Positions 1 to 8,360 of a DNA stretch of 35,578 nucleotides are shown in pieces (position 1 is the stretch's first letter; every line of letters begins with the position of its first letter). The position numbers and the translations under genes were made by a program. The DNA comes from Clostridiales bacterium. GTDB lineage: Bacteria; Bacillota; Clostridia; Oscillospirales; Acutalibacteraceae. The DNA is taken from contig JAJQGZ010000076.1 in assembly GCA_021200075.1 (NCBI GenBank), forward strand, positions 1 through 35,578. Direction: 5' to 3'. The notes beneath the pieces were generated by a model. The model saw only the letters and a list, made by a program, of their open reading frames with translations. It did no database searches and was not told where the DNA came from.

Positions 1-257
1 GCATACTATGTATTGTGTGTTTGCGTTAATTTTTAAAAAACAAACAAAATGTTGTGCCTTCAAAAGGTAACAAAAGAGTAACACAATCGCACCGAAAAGT
101 CAATAGCTAAAATGCGGTTTTTTAAAAATATTAAGAATTAATTTATTTGTAACTTTATTATGCGCTTTATGCGATAAATTAAATCGTATCGTGCTGATTG
201 TTATATTTTCCGCCGGTGAGAACAGCGTCAACTGCGAATATCAGTTTTTTCATATCA
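1..257. other. AT-rich left edge, no gene seen
   Basis: I see no convincing coding sequence, RNA gene or strong hairpin here. The stretch lies downstream of the minus-strand metallophosphoesterase remnant. It holds only A- and T-rich runs and short imperfect direct repeats, such as two near-copies of a TTTATGCG word around 160-172. Confidence 0.5.
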
Positions 258-1553
258 TTATTTGATTTTAAAATTTTGCTCGGAATCGAAACGAGTGAAA
301 TAACCAGCTTGTAATAATCCGAGCTGCGGTCGTATTTTTTTGATACTGCCGTCCATTGCCGAAAGCATAACGGAGTCGACAAACGAAAGGAGCTTTTCAC
401 TGCTGAATTTTTTAACAAGAGACTCGTCTATGCTCCTGCCGAGTCCGAGGTGTTTAAGCCTTTTATAAAGCCTGCCGACGGTATCGTTTTTTATTATATT
501 CAGTATCGGGCGTGCTATGGGGAAAAACTTTGACAGCGTCTTGCCGTCAAGCTGGAGCGCCGTGAGCCTGTCCGCAAACTCCTCGGGAGTGGCGCAATCG
601 AGCAGACGGTGGATAATAGCCGTGCAGTGAGACGCCAAAAATTTCTGTGCGTCAACCTCTTTGCTGTCGAGCGTAAAGGTGTCTAAATGATCCACATCAT
701 AGGTCAGCGTCATATCGTCGTTTACCGTGACATTGACTATCGGAGCGGGATAGCCGACAAGGGAACCGACATTAACCTCGGTTATTTTGTTGCCTTTTTC
801 GGATATAAAATCGGCGGTGTTTTGAATATGCGAATGGCCGACAAACATATATCTTAGTCCTGCGTCAGCAAGTCTTGAAGCGACATATTCCCTGTTTTTG
901 ACACAGATACTGCCGCCTGTTATAAGAGGACTGATATGGGGGACAAGCAGATGATGCTCCATTCCGATAATAAGACAGCCGTCCTGCCGGGCATTTTTTA
1001 TCTGTTGCTCAATCCAGCGAAAATGCTCCTCGCTGAATCCTGCGTGGTCATTTTCGTTTTTATCGTCATTGAGTGCAAGCAGGCGAACATTGTCGGAAAG
1101 CTGAACGACATACGAATAGGTGCCGATATGGGTAATATATTCGCTCAAAGCGTCCTTTGGCCCGAAATCATAGTAAAAATCGCAGAGCTTGTCGCTCGAT
1201 ACGGTTTCAACATCATTTGTAACTATACCGCCGCTGAAGCGTCTCGGGTTGCCGTCACAGCACCAATCATGGGTTGCGGTGATAAGATAGACCTTTTTCT
1301 TTTCTTTGAGCTTATAAAGCTTTTGTTTGAACTCGATATGAGATACAAGCTCGCCGTCGTTGCTGACATCTCCGGCAATCATAACCGCCTGAGTGTCCGA
1401 TTCAGCAATCTTTTTAAAAGCGGCGTCAATGATGTCGCCCGTTTCGGCAAGGTATTTTTAGTCAGAGCCGGAGCGAAGCCAATACACTCTGCCCGTGTCG
1501 CCGAGGGTTCTGCTATAATGGTGAGTGTCCGCAATAAATGTAAGCTTTGTCAT
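258..1553 (-). pseudogene. Metallophosphoesterase, interrupted by an in-frame TAA at codon 32
   Basis: This is a calcineurin-like metallophosphoesterase of about 431 codons if the stop is ignored. The gene starts at an ATG (1553-1551) behind an AGGAGG ribosome site. The first residues contain the metal motif ADTHHY. Then a TAA at 1460-1458 follows GSD, and the same frame continues without any shift through KYLAETGDIIDAAFKK, AGDVSNDGE, EHHLL and GHSHI. These are the metal-binding blocks of the family. The usual GNHD block reads ATHD. The stop sits where Gln or Glu would be expected, so a single CAA-to-TAA change would explain it. A re-start at 1382 would lack the first metal motif and so is unlikely to be active. 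It lies 27 bp downstream of the broken HAD gene, probably in one operon. Substrate is unknown. Sequencing error or stop readthrough are alternatives. Confidence 0.8.
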
Positions 1554-1580
1554 AAAATCCTCCTAATACTCTTATTTTAT

Positions 1581-2142
1581 CTATTCTATCTTATCTTTGT
1601 TCACAAAATACACATGATCGGCAATATCCATCATTGCCTTATCGTTCATAGAATCCGTATAGAAATTATCAATATGAGCGTCGGGATAAAGTTCTTTGAA
1701 TATTTTAACCTTGTTTTCGAGGAAGCACAGGCATATGAATTTCCCTGTCTTTTTATCTATTGACGATCCGACATAATTTTTAACATTCATTCTTTTCATA
1801 ATCTCGTCGAGCAAAAAATCCGTTGTGCCGGAGACGATAATATCATCGTCTTTCCTGACCTTATTGTACCAGGGCTTTATTTTCTTTTCGTTTTTATCCC
1901 AAAATTTTTTAACATCCTCTTCAAGCGAGCCTACCTGAGTATAGTATCCCTCCAAAAATCCCGCATAGGCGTCCACTGCATCCTCAACGGTGAAAAGATG
2001 GAACATATCCTTAAAGTATATTACCAGAAGCTTGGGAACATATTTTCATATTTTAGGGTCGGTTCTGACATAGTATAGGATAAAATCGACGAGGGTTTCC
2101 CTGTCATATATTGTATTGTCAAAATCGTAGACATTTATACAT
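1581..2142 (-). pseudogene. HAD-superfamily phosphatase-like gene, interrupted by an in-frame TGA
   Basis: A HAD hydrolase of about 185 codons. The nucleophile motif VYDFDNT lies near the N terminus (reading from about 2131). A TGA at 2048-2046 follows RTDPKI, and the same frame continues KYVPKLLVIYFKDM and on to the end at 1581. Trp would fit the position, so TGG-to-TGA is the simplest reading. VSGTTDFLLDEI and a later DNFYTDSMND block look like HAD motifs II and III/IV. The only nearby ATG (2142-2140) is one base out of frame with the DFDNT block, so there may also be a one-base insertion at the start. A possible TATAAT lies at 2170-2175 on the minus strand, with a weak -35. Recoding of TGA as Trp is unlikely because intact genes here (purD, purM, phosphoribosyltransferase) end in TGA. 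Confidence 0.7.
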
Positions 2143-2278
2143 CCGCCCCCGCCTTTCTTTTATGCCGTGATTATATTTTGCCGATGTTATATTTGCATTT
2201 GCCGTCGGCATCAATCGGTGATTTTTACCCGTCGTTTTACTTTATATTCTGTATTTTATCATATATTTATAATCAATC

Positions 2279-2307
2279 TTGACAAGAAAGAAAAAACATT
2301 ATATATT
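2279..2307 (+). promoter_or_regulatory. Sigma-A-type promoter of nadBC
   Basis: TTGACA at 2279-2284, a 17-base spacer and TATATT at 2302-2307 make a near-consensus vegetative promoter. Transcription would start near 2314, directly at the tandem repeat that follows. This position rules out a nadB start upstream of about 2310, although the reading frame is open from 2167. Confidence 0.8.
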
Positions 2308-2315
2308 GGAATAAG

Positions 2316-2349
2316 TATATCCAAATTATACCTATATCCAAATTATACC
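2316..2349 (+). repeat. Perfect 17-bp tandem repeat at the nadBC transcription start
   Basis: TATATCCAAATTATACC occurs twice back to back (2316-2332 and 2333-2349) with no mismatch. TTGGA at 2306-2310 and TCCAA at 2320-2324 also form a short inverted pair overlapping the -10. A position at +1 is typical of a repressor operator, and NAD-synthesis operons in Firmicutes are commonly controlled by NiaR-type repressors. That link is inference; I do not recognise a NiaR consensus here. Confidence 0.75.
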
Positions 2350-2415
2350 GCAAATACGGTATTGCAATATACAGCAAATAACTCAAGGAGACAGACGGCA
2401 GTCTTGCAAAAAGCA

Positions 2416-3741
2416 ATGGACTTTAATGAATTTATAAAAACCGATGTTGTAATAGTAGGCAGCGGAGTTGCCGGGCTTTTCGCCGCACTGTGCCTGCCCG
2501 AAAGCACGGATATTCTTATTATAACAAAAGAAAATCTAAAGGAATGCGATTCATTCCTCGCTCAGGGCGGCGTATGCGTACTCAAAAGCATTGACGACTT
2601 CAACTGCTATTTTGAAGATACGATGAAAGCGGGGCATTACGAAAACGACCCCGAAGCCGTGCGTGTTATGATAGAATCCTCGCCCGATGTAATAAACACC
2701 CTTGTTGACCTGGGAATAAAATTCGACACCGACGAAAGCGGCGATTTTGACTACACAAGAGAGGGTGCGCACAGGAAAAACAGAATACTCCACCACAAGG
2801 ACGAGACGGGAAAGGAAATTACCGATACCCTGCTTGAAATTGCAAAGAAAAGAGAAAACATAGCAATCGTTGCGCAGACGACTATGATTGATTTTATCGA
2901 AAAGGATAATGTTTGCCAAGGGATTGTGTGCGAGGACGAATACGGAGAAATGAGTGCAATACTCGCCAAGAATATAATACTCGCAACCGGCGGTATCGGC
3001 GGTCTGTTTAAAAATTCAACCAACTATTCGCACATAACCGGAGATTCCTTTGCTTTGGCACTTATGCACAATGTAGAGCTGAAAGATATGAATTATATTC
3101 AAATTCACCCGCCCACGCTCTACGGCAAGAAAAAGGGCAGACGATTTTTGATAAGCGAGAGTGTCAGAGGCGAGGGAGCGATACTGTTAACCGAACATCA
3201 CGAACGCTTTACCGACGAGCTTAAGCCCAGTGATGTTGTGACGGATGCAATTGTAAAAGAAATGAACAAATTCGGCACCGACCATGTTTACATCATCCTG
3301 CCGACTATGACAACCGAGCAGGCAAAGGAGCGTTTCCCGAATATTTTTGAAGCCTGCGTCGACGAGGGATATGACATCACAAAGGACGCCGTACCCGTAA
3401 CGCCCGCACAGCACTATATGATGGGCGGAATAAAAACGGATATAAACGGCTCGACATCTATGAAATGTCTTTACGCCGTGGGGGAAACCGCCTGCAACGG
3501 AGTACACGGCAAAAACCGCCTTGCGTCAAACTCACTGCTTGAAAGCCTTGTTTTTGCAAAAAGGGCGGCGGATTTAATAGCCAAAGACAAAGGTAAGAAG
3601 AGCTTTGACTTGCCAAATATTGACCTTGCTTCCTACCCCGATAAAAAGGAGAGGGAAAAGATTTTCCGCACGCTGATAATGAATAATATTAAAGAAAAGG
3701 ACAGGGATTTTTATGATAAATGGTGTAACACTGAGGGTTAA
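2416..3741 (+). CDS. nadB: L-aspartate oxidase
   Basis: NadB oxidises L-aspartate to iminoaspartate with FAD, the first step of de novo NAD synthesis, in the cytoplasm. The 441-aa protein opens with the FAD dinucleotide motif DVVIVGSGVAGLFAAL. It carries QGGVC, the substrate-site region HPPTLYG and ESVRGEGA, and the C-terminal flavoprotein block ASNSLLESLVFAKRAA. It is shorter than the roughly 530-aa enterobacterial enzyme because most of the C-terminal helical domain is missing. The ATG at 2416 begins a normal N terminus. However, the only ribosome site (AAGGAG, 2385-2390) is 25 bases away, so an in-frame TTG at 2404 is a real alternative. nadC overlaps its 3' end. nadA is not in the window, so quinolinate synthase must be encoded elsewhere. 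Confidence 0.93.
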   Translation: MDFNEFIKTDVVIVGSGVAGLFAALCLPESTDILIITKENLKECDSFLAQGGVCVLKSIDDFNCYFEDTMKAGHYENDPEAVRVMIESSPDVINTLVDLGIKFDTDESGDFDYTREGAHRKNRILHHKDETGKEITDTLLEIAKKRENIAIVAQTTMIDFIEKDNVCQGIVCEDEYGEMSAILAKNIILATGGIGGLFKNSTNYSHITGDSFALALMHNVELKDMNYIQIHPPTLYGKKKGRRFLISESVRGEGAILLTEHHERFTDELKPSDVVTDAIVKEMNKFGTDHVYIILPTMTTEQAKERFPNIFEACVDEGYDITKDAVPVTPAQHYMMGGIKTDINGSTSMKCLYAVGETACNGVHGKNRLASNSLLESLVFAKRAADLIAKDKGKKSFDLPNIDLASYPDKKEREKIFRTLIMNNIKEKDRDFYDKWCNTEG

Positions 3742-4570
3742 TATTGACGAATACATTATGAACGCATTAAAAGAGGACATCACATACGAGGATGTTTCCG
3801 CAAATGCGGTTATGCCGGAGGATATTGACGGCAAAGCCGACCTTATCTGCAAACAGGACGGAATAATCTGCGGTCTTGATATTTTCAAAAGAACCTTTGA
3901 GCTTTTGGACGGCAAAAGCAGATTTGAAGCGAATTTTAAGGACGGAGACTTTGTTAAAAACGGTGAACTCATCGGCGTTATATACGGCGATATAAAAACT
4001 ATTTTGAGCGGAGAGAGAACGGCTCTTAATTATCTGCAAAGAATGAGCGGTATCGCCACGATAACAAAGGAATATGCCGACGAGCTCAAGGATTTTTCCG
4101 CCACACTGCTCGACACGAGGAAGGCCACGCCGAATATGCGCCCGTTTGAAAAATATGCCGTCACCGTCGGCGGAGGAACCAACCACAGATATAATCTTTC
4201 AGACGGAGTTTTGCTCAAGGACAACCACATTTCTGCGGCAGGCTCGATAACAAAAGCCGTTGAAGCTGCCAAAACATATGCTCCTTTTGTTCGCAAAATC
4301 GAGGTCGAAACTGAAACTCTTGACCAGGTAAGAGAAGCGGCGGACGCCGGTACAGATATTATAATGCTTGACAATATGGATAACGAGACTATGAAAAAGG
4401 CGATTGAAATAATAGCCGGCAGAGCAAAAACGGAATGCTCGGGAAATGTAACGAAAAAAAGGCTGAGGGAAATCGCCGAGCTTGGGGTCGATTACATATC
4501 CTGCGGTGCTCTCACCCACTCTGCGCCCGTTATGGACATCAGCCTCAAAAACCTTGTACCTGTGAAATAA
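3713..4570 (+). CDS. nadC: Nicotinate-nucleotide pyrophosphorylase (quinolinate phosphoribosyltransferase)
   Basis: NadC condenses quinolinate with PRPP to give nicotinate mononucleotide, releasing CO2 and pyrophosphate. The 285-aa protein has the usual family length. It carries the active-site stretches SGERTALNYLQRMSGIAT and LLDTRKATPNMRPFEKYAV, then GGGTNHRYNLSD, LLKDNHI and the barrel strand VETETLDQ, followed by IMLDNM and SGNVT. The start at 3713 overlaps the end of nadB by 29 bases and has an AGGGA ribosome site inside nadB, so the two genes are translationally coupled. A terminator follows 15 bases after the stop. Quinolinate must come from a nadA located elsewhere. Confidence 0.95.
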   Translation: MINGVTLRVNIDEYIMNALKEDITYEDVSANAVMPEDIDGKADLICKQDGIICGLDIFKRTFELLDGKSRFEANFKDGDFVKNGELIGVIYGDIKTILSGERTALNYLQRMSGIATITKEYADELKDFSATLLDTRKATPNMRPFEKYAVTVGGGTNHRYNLSDGVLLKDNHISAAGSITKAVEAAKTYAPFVRKIEVETETLDQVREAADAGTDIIMLDNMDNETMKKAIEIIAGRAKTECSGNVTKKRLREIAELGVDYISCGALTHSAPVMDISLKNLVPVK

Positions 4571-4585
4571 AGCCCCGATATATTG

Positions 4586-4626
4586 AATGCCAAGAGTATC
4601 GTTTGATGCTCCCGGCATTTTGTTTT
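4586..4626 (+). terminator. Intrinsic terminator of nadBC
   Basis: AATGCC pairs with GGCATT, and inside it GAGTATC pairs with GATGCTC (one G-T wobble), separated by a 2+2 internal loop. The stem is followed by TTTTGTTTTG. It sits between two convergent genes, so it may also affect the end of the minus-strand transcript. Confidence 0.65.
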
Positions 4627-4630
4627 GTCC

Positions 4631-7600
4631 TTATTTATTACCCTTAAAGATATTTAAAAATCTTTCCTTGCGGATTTTTTTGATTTCCTCGTCAAAGACC
4701 GTTTTTACAACCGCCTTGCAGGAATCGGGATTTTCATACCCGAGATATTTTTTATTAAACGCTTTGATTTTGTCCCTGTATTTTGATGATTGTGAGCTTG
4801 AATCAAGCACAGCTTCAATAAGCGATTCGGTATCGTTCACAACCGTTCCGGGCATCTCCGCTTCATAATCGGCATAAAAACCCCGTTTAGCCGTATAATC
4901 CTTTAAATCGTAAGTGTAAAAAATCATCGGTCGCTTTAAAAGCGAATAATCAAACATAACGGAGGAATAATCCGTTATGAGAATATCGCTGATAAGATAA
5001 AGTTCCTCGGCATTTTGGTACTTGCTCATATCAAACACAAAGGAATTGTCTGCAAATTTGGAATACCCACCTGTGCAAAGATGATGAATACGGACAAGCA
5101 GTATATATTCACCGCCGAGCTTTTCGCGCATTTTATCTATATCGAGACGCATATCAAAAATTTTTTTTGTTCGCCAAGTCGGTGTGTAAAGAATTATCTT
5201 TTTATCATCTGCGATATTAAGCTTTTCTTTTATTTGGCTTACCGTCTTCTTTGAACGATTGAAAAGCTCGTCCGTTCGGGGATAACCGGTTTTTAAAAGA
5301 GTGTTGTGAAAATTGAAAATTTCCGACGCTTTTTCATCAACAAATTTACCCTGCGTAATAAGATAATCCCACCTGCCGCATCTTGATATATATTCCTTTT
5401 TCTGCTCCTCGGTCTTAAAATCGGCGGCGACATCGAGCCCCAGCGTTTTAAGCGGAGTGCCATGCATAGTCTGAATTTCAATCTGACCGTCTCTTTTTAC
5501 ATAATGACTGCTGAAATTGACATCGTTTACAAAATACTTTGCAGTGGCGAGAGCGTCAAAATATTCGGCGGAACCTCTCAAAACTCTTTTTGCATTGCCT
5601 TTAATCGGCGTGTACTCGTCCTTTAAAAACCATATACATTCAAATTCGGGATAGTTTTCGTCGATATATTCGTAAAGCGCTCTCGGATTTCCGCCGTACT
5701 TTGCGCCCCACATTGATTCAAAAACAATTTTTCTCGGCTCAATCGGCTTTTCACGAAGCTTGGGATATTCCGTAACGGCAAAAGAATTAATCTTGCCATC
5801 GGTACATTCCCTGTTTTTCCTGACGCTTTGGCTTTTAAGGCGAATAATTCCGAAAGGAGAGGTATAGATATTATTTTCCTGACCCGATACCTCAAAATTA
5901 AATATAAGATGCTTTTTGTTGAAAATTCGGCTTTCGCCGACAGTCGCCTCTTCACCGATATACTCAATAAAAATATCCCTTATGCCGGCGCTGAGATTTT
6001 TCGTAACCGAGCTGTCGCCGAAATCAATCACAAATTCGCTGTCAACGCTTGAATTTTTAACCGAGCATTGACCGTCTGCAAGGACTATTTTTTTCTGCGA
6101 CAATTCGTTGAAAACATAAAGTCGTGTGGCGACGGGCTTGTTTTGAGAATATATTTTTTCAACGGATCTGCATCTTATTTTCAGCAGATTATTATCAGGC
6201 TCAATCTCGCTTACCTTAGCGACGGCGCTGTAAAGCGAGAGCCTGACAATATGCGTTCTGTTTGACGAAACGCCGACGGTATTACCGCCTGACGAAAGGA
6301 GCTTTGCCACCGCTTTTTTGCTGAGAACATCCTTTTCCCCACAGTCGGTTAAAGCGCAAAGCGAATATGCTGTATCCTCATCAAAAGCCCCAATAGGTGC
6401 GGTATATTTGCCGCCGTTCTTTTTAAATTCGACTCTGCCGCCGTCGTTTAATTTTGCAAAAAGAGAATCCGCTTCCCTGTCAAGCTCAACTGCAACTTCA
6501 TCATTTTCAATTTCTGTATTTTCAGCAAAAATATTATCCCTTACAACATTCAAAATAATACTTTGATTGTAGGAAAATTCAAGTTTAATGAGGGTTTTGT
6601 CATCAAGCACATAGCCGAAATTATCTGTTCTTTTTGTTTCGGTAGACGGCGCACCCTCAAGGAACACACTGCCCTTATCTATTTGATTTTCATATTCCAT
6701 CAGAATATTATTCCTGCCGACAAATTCATCGCTGAGTTCAAGCTCAAGCGGATTTATGATTATTTTAAATCCGGTTGCGTCATAATTATAACGAACCTCT
6801 TTTTGATTGAATGTATCGGCTGTGATTCCCTTTGATTCGGTAAACAAGGTATTTTCAAAATACTCAACCGTCAGCGGCAGGCGTGAATTGCTTACTTCAT
6901 TATAAAGATACGCTTTTACGCTCTGCTCGCTTCTTTGCGAAACGGAAAACCTGTCGTACCACAGCCGTGCGGTAATCTCAAAGCTTCTCTTTTTTGCATA
7001 AATTTTATCGGCATATCTTTTTATCTCATACAAAGCAGTCTCGAAAACAAGACTGTTGCTTGAAATAAGATGCGAATATTTTTGCGGAAATTCCGCCTTG
7101 AAATCGCCGTTTTCCCTGTACGCCGCAAGAGATTTGTAATGGGATTTTTCAAAGCTTAAAATCTCCTTGAGAGTATCGGTATCACCGCTTAAAACACAAC
7201 TGTACTTTGCTTGGTCTATAACCGGAATTTTCCTGAAAAGCTCGGGGTCAAAATCCTTGATATATTCCCTTGTCTGCTCGACTATTTTTTGATGATTGGA
7301 TTCAAGATTAATACAGGTATTGATAAAAATACGCAAATCGACATTGAGATACTTAACCCGCTTAGCCTCGTGAAGTTCCTTTTCGCCGACATTTTCATCA
7401 AAGAATTTGTCAAACATTTTCATTATCTTTAAGCGGTCGGAGAAATTTGCAAAATCAGAAGCGTTTTGCGTAATTGATTTTGTCGCCTCGTCACGGACTC
7501 TCCACAAATATCCGTAATTTTTCACCACGGAAACATTGTTCGCAAAATAATGCATTTCAAAAGCGACGGGAATATCCTCGTACAAAATCTTTTCCGGGAA

Positions 7601-8137
7601 TTTGAAATTATGCTCCAAATAATAGTCCCGTCTGATGAGCTTGTTCCAAATGGTTGTATCGTAAATAAGATTGGTATTTTTCTTTATATGAGTAACGGAA
7701 TCTATATTTTTAAACGCCTTTTCCTGCAAAACGGATTTCCACTGCCTTGAGGAATTAAATCTCAAAACATTGCATATTGTCAAATCGCTGGAATTTTTCC
7801 GAGCAAGAGTGTACATAGCGTCATAAATTCCGTCTGCAAGAATATCGTCGGAATCGACAAACGCAATATATTCTCCCTCGGCAAGCTGTACGGCATAATT
7901 CCTTGCATAACCCACGCTGCTGTTTTTGATTTCATAATACTTGAAATAATCGTATTTCTCGGCATAAGCACGGGCGATTTCCCCGCTGCCGTCGGTCGAG
8001 CCGTCATTAACCGTAATGACCTCGATACCGTCCCTGACGCTGCCCGCATTCTGCTTTACAACACTGTCAAGGCACTGCGCTAAAAATTCCTCAACATTAT
8101 AAACCGGTATAATAACGCTGATTTTTACTGCTTTCAT
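4631..8137 (-). CDS. Bifunctional GT2 glycosyltransferase / CDP-glycerol glycerophosphotransferase
   Basis: A 1168-aa fusion. Residues about 5-330 are a GT-A family 2 glycosyltransferase: SVIIPVYNVEEFL, VNDGSTDGS, then FVDSDD (residues 93-98), which holds the metal-binding aspartates. Roughly residues 330-800 are a poorly recognised linker, rich in predicted beta strands. The C-terminal third is a TagF/TarL-type glycerophosphotransferase: ESMWG, MHGTPLKTLG, GYPRTDEL, LYTPTWR, VRIHH and ITDYSSVMFDYSLLKRPM. The protein probably adds sugar and glycerol- or polyol-phosphate units to a lipid-linked wall polymer at the inner face of the membrane. The exact polymer and donor cannot be read from the sequence. 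The start is supported by AAGGAG and a clear upstream promoter. It is divergent from a second gene of the same family. Confidence 0.88.
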   Translation of the reverse strand: MKAVKISVIIPVYNVEEFLAQCLDSVVKQNAGSVRDGIEVITVNDGSTDGSGEIARAYAEKYDYFKYYEIKNSSVGYARNYAVQLAEGEYIAFVDSDDILADGIYDAMYTLARKNSSDLTICNVLRFNSSRQWKSVLQEKAFKNIDSVTHIKKNTNLIYDTTIWNKLIRRDYYLEHNFKFPEKILYEDIPVAFEMHYFANNVSVVKNYGYLWRVRDEATKSITQNASDFANFSDRLKIMKMFDKFFDENVGEKELHEAKRVKYLNVDLRIFINTCINLESNHQKIVEQTREYIKDFDPELFRKIPVIDQAKYSCVLSGDTDTLKEILSFEKSHYKSLAAYRENGDFKAEFPQKYSHLISSNSLVFETALYEIKRYADKIYAKKRSFEITARLWYDRFSVSQRSEQSVKAYLYNEVSNSRLPLTVEYFENTLFTESKGITADTFNQKEVRYNYDATGFKIIINPLELELSDEFVGRNNILMEYENQIDKGSVFLEGAPSTETKRTDNFGYVLDDKTLIKLEFSYNQSIILNVVRDNIFAENTEIENDEVAVELDREADSLFAKLNDGGRVEFKKNGGKYTAPIGAFDEDTAYSLCALTDCGEKDVLSKKAVAKLLSSGGNTVGVSSNRTHIVRLSLYSAVAKVSEIEPDNNLLKIRCRSVEKIYSQNKPVATRLYVFNELSQKKIVLADGQCSVKNSSVDSEFVIDFGDSSVTKNLSAGIRDIFIEYIGEEATVGESRIFNKKHLIFNFEVSGQENNIYTSPFGIIRLKSQSVRKNRECTDGKINSFAVTEYPKLREKPIEPRKIVFESMWGAKYGGNPRALYEYIDENYPEFECIWFLKDEYTPIKGNAKRVLRGSAEYFDALATAKYFVNDVNFSSHYVKRDGQIEIQTMHGTPLKTLGLDVAADFKTEEQKKEYISRCGRWDYLITQGKFVDEKASEIFNFHNTLLKTGYPRTDELFNRSKKTVSQIKEKLNIADDKKIILYTPTWRTKKIFDMRLDIDKMREKLGGEYILLVRIHHLCTGGYSKFADNSFVFDMSKYQNAEELYLISDILITDYSSVMFDYSLLKRPMIFYTYDLKDYTAKRGFYADYEAEMPGTVVNDTESLIEAVLDSSSQSSKYRDKIKAFNKKYLGYENPDSCKAVVKTVFDEEIKKIRKERFLNIFKGNK

Positions 8138-8182
8138 AATTAGGCTCCTTCTTTTATCTCCTCAATCATTATCACCGTTAAC

Positions 8183-8211
8183 ATAATACACTAAATTATG
8201 AACATTTGCAA
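8183..8211 (-). promoter_or_regulatory. Promoter of the GT2/glycerophosphotransferase fusion gene
   Basis: On the minus strand, TTGCAA (8211-8206), a 17-base spacer and TATTAT (8188-8183) form a good vegetative promoter about 45 bases upstream of the start codon. Confidence 0.6.
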
Positions 8212-8277
8212 TACTGCAATAAATTTTGTGCAAAAGCTGTGATTAAAAAGCAAGTAAAGCATTTACAATTTTAAAAC

Positions 8278-8306
8278 TTTACATTCAGGTGAAAATATGA
8301 TATTCT
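8278..8306 (+). promoter_or_regulatory. Promoter of the stand-alone glycerophosphotransferase gene
   Basis: TTTACA (8278-8283), a 17-base spacer and TATTCT (8301-8306) lie about 55 bases before the start at 8361. With the minus-strand promoter at 8183-8211 this makes a divergent control region of about 220 bases between two related wall-polymer genes. Confidence 0.6.
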
Positions 8307-8360
8307 ATTATGGAAAAGGCTTGCAGGACAAGCACTTATTTTATGAATCGAGGTTGAATA

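Noticed and set aside
2046..2048. TGA read as Trp (alternative genetic code) in the HAD gene
   Set aside because: Intact genes here, such as purD, purM and the phosphoribosyltransferase, terminate with TGA, and other broken genes carry TAA and TAG, so recoding does not explain the pattern.
2167..2415. N-terminal extension of nadB in the same open frame
   Set aside because: A near-consensus promoter and the tandem repeat lie inside it, and the encoded residues do not resemble NadB.
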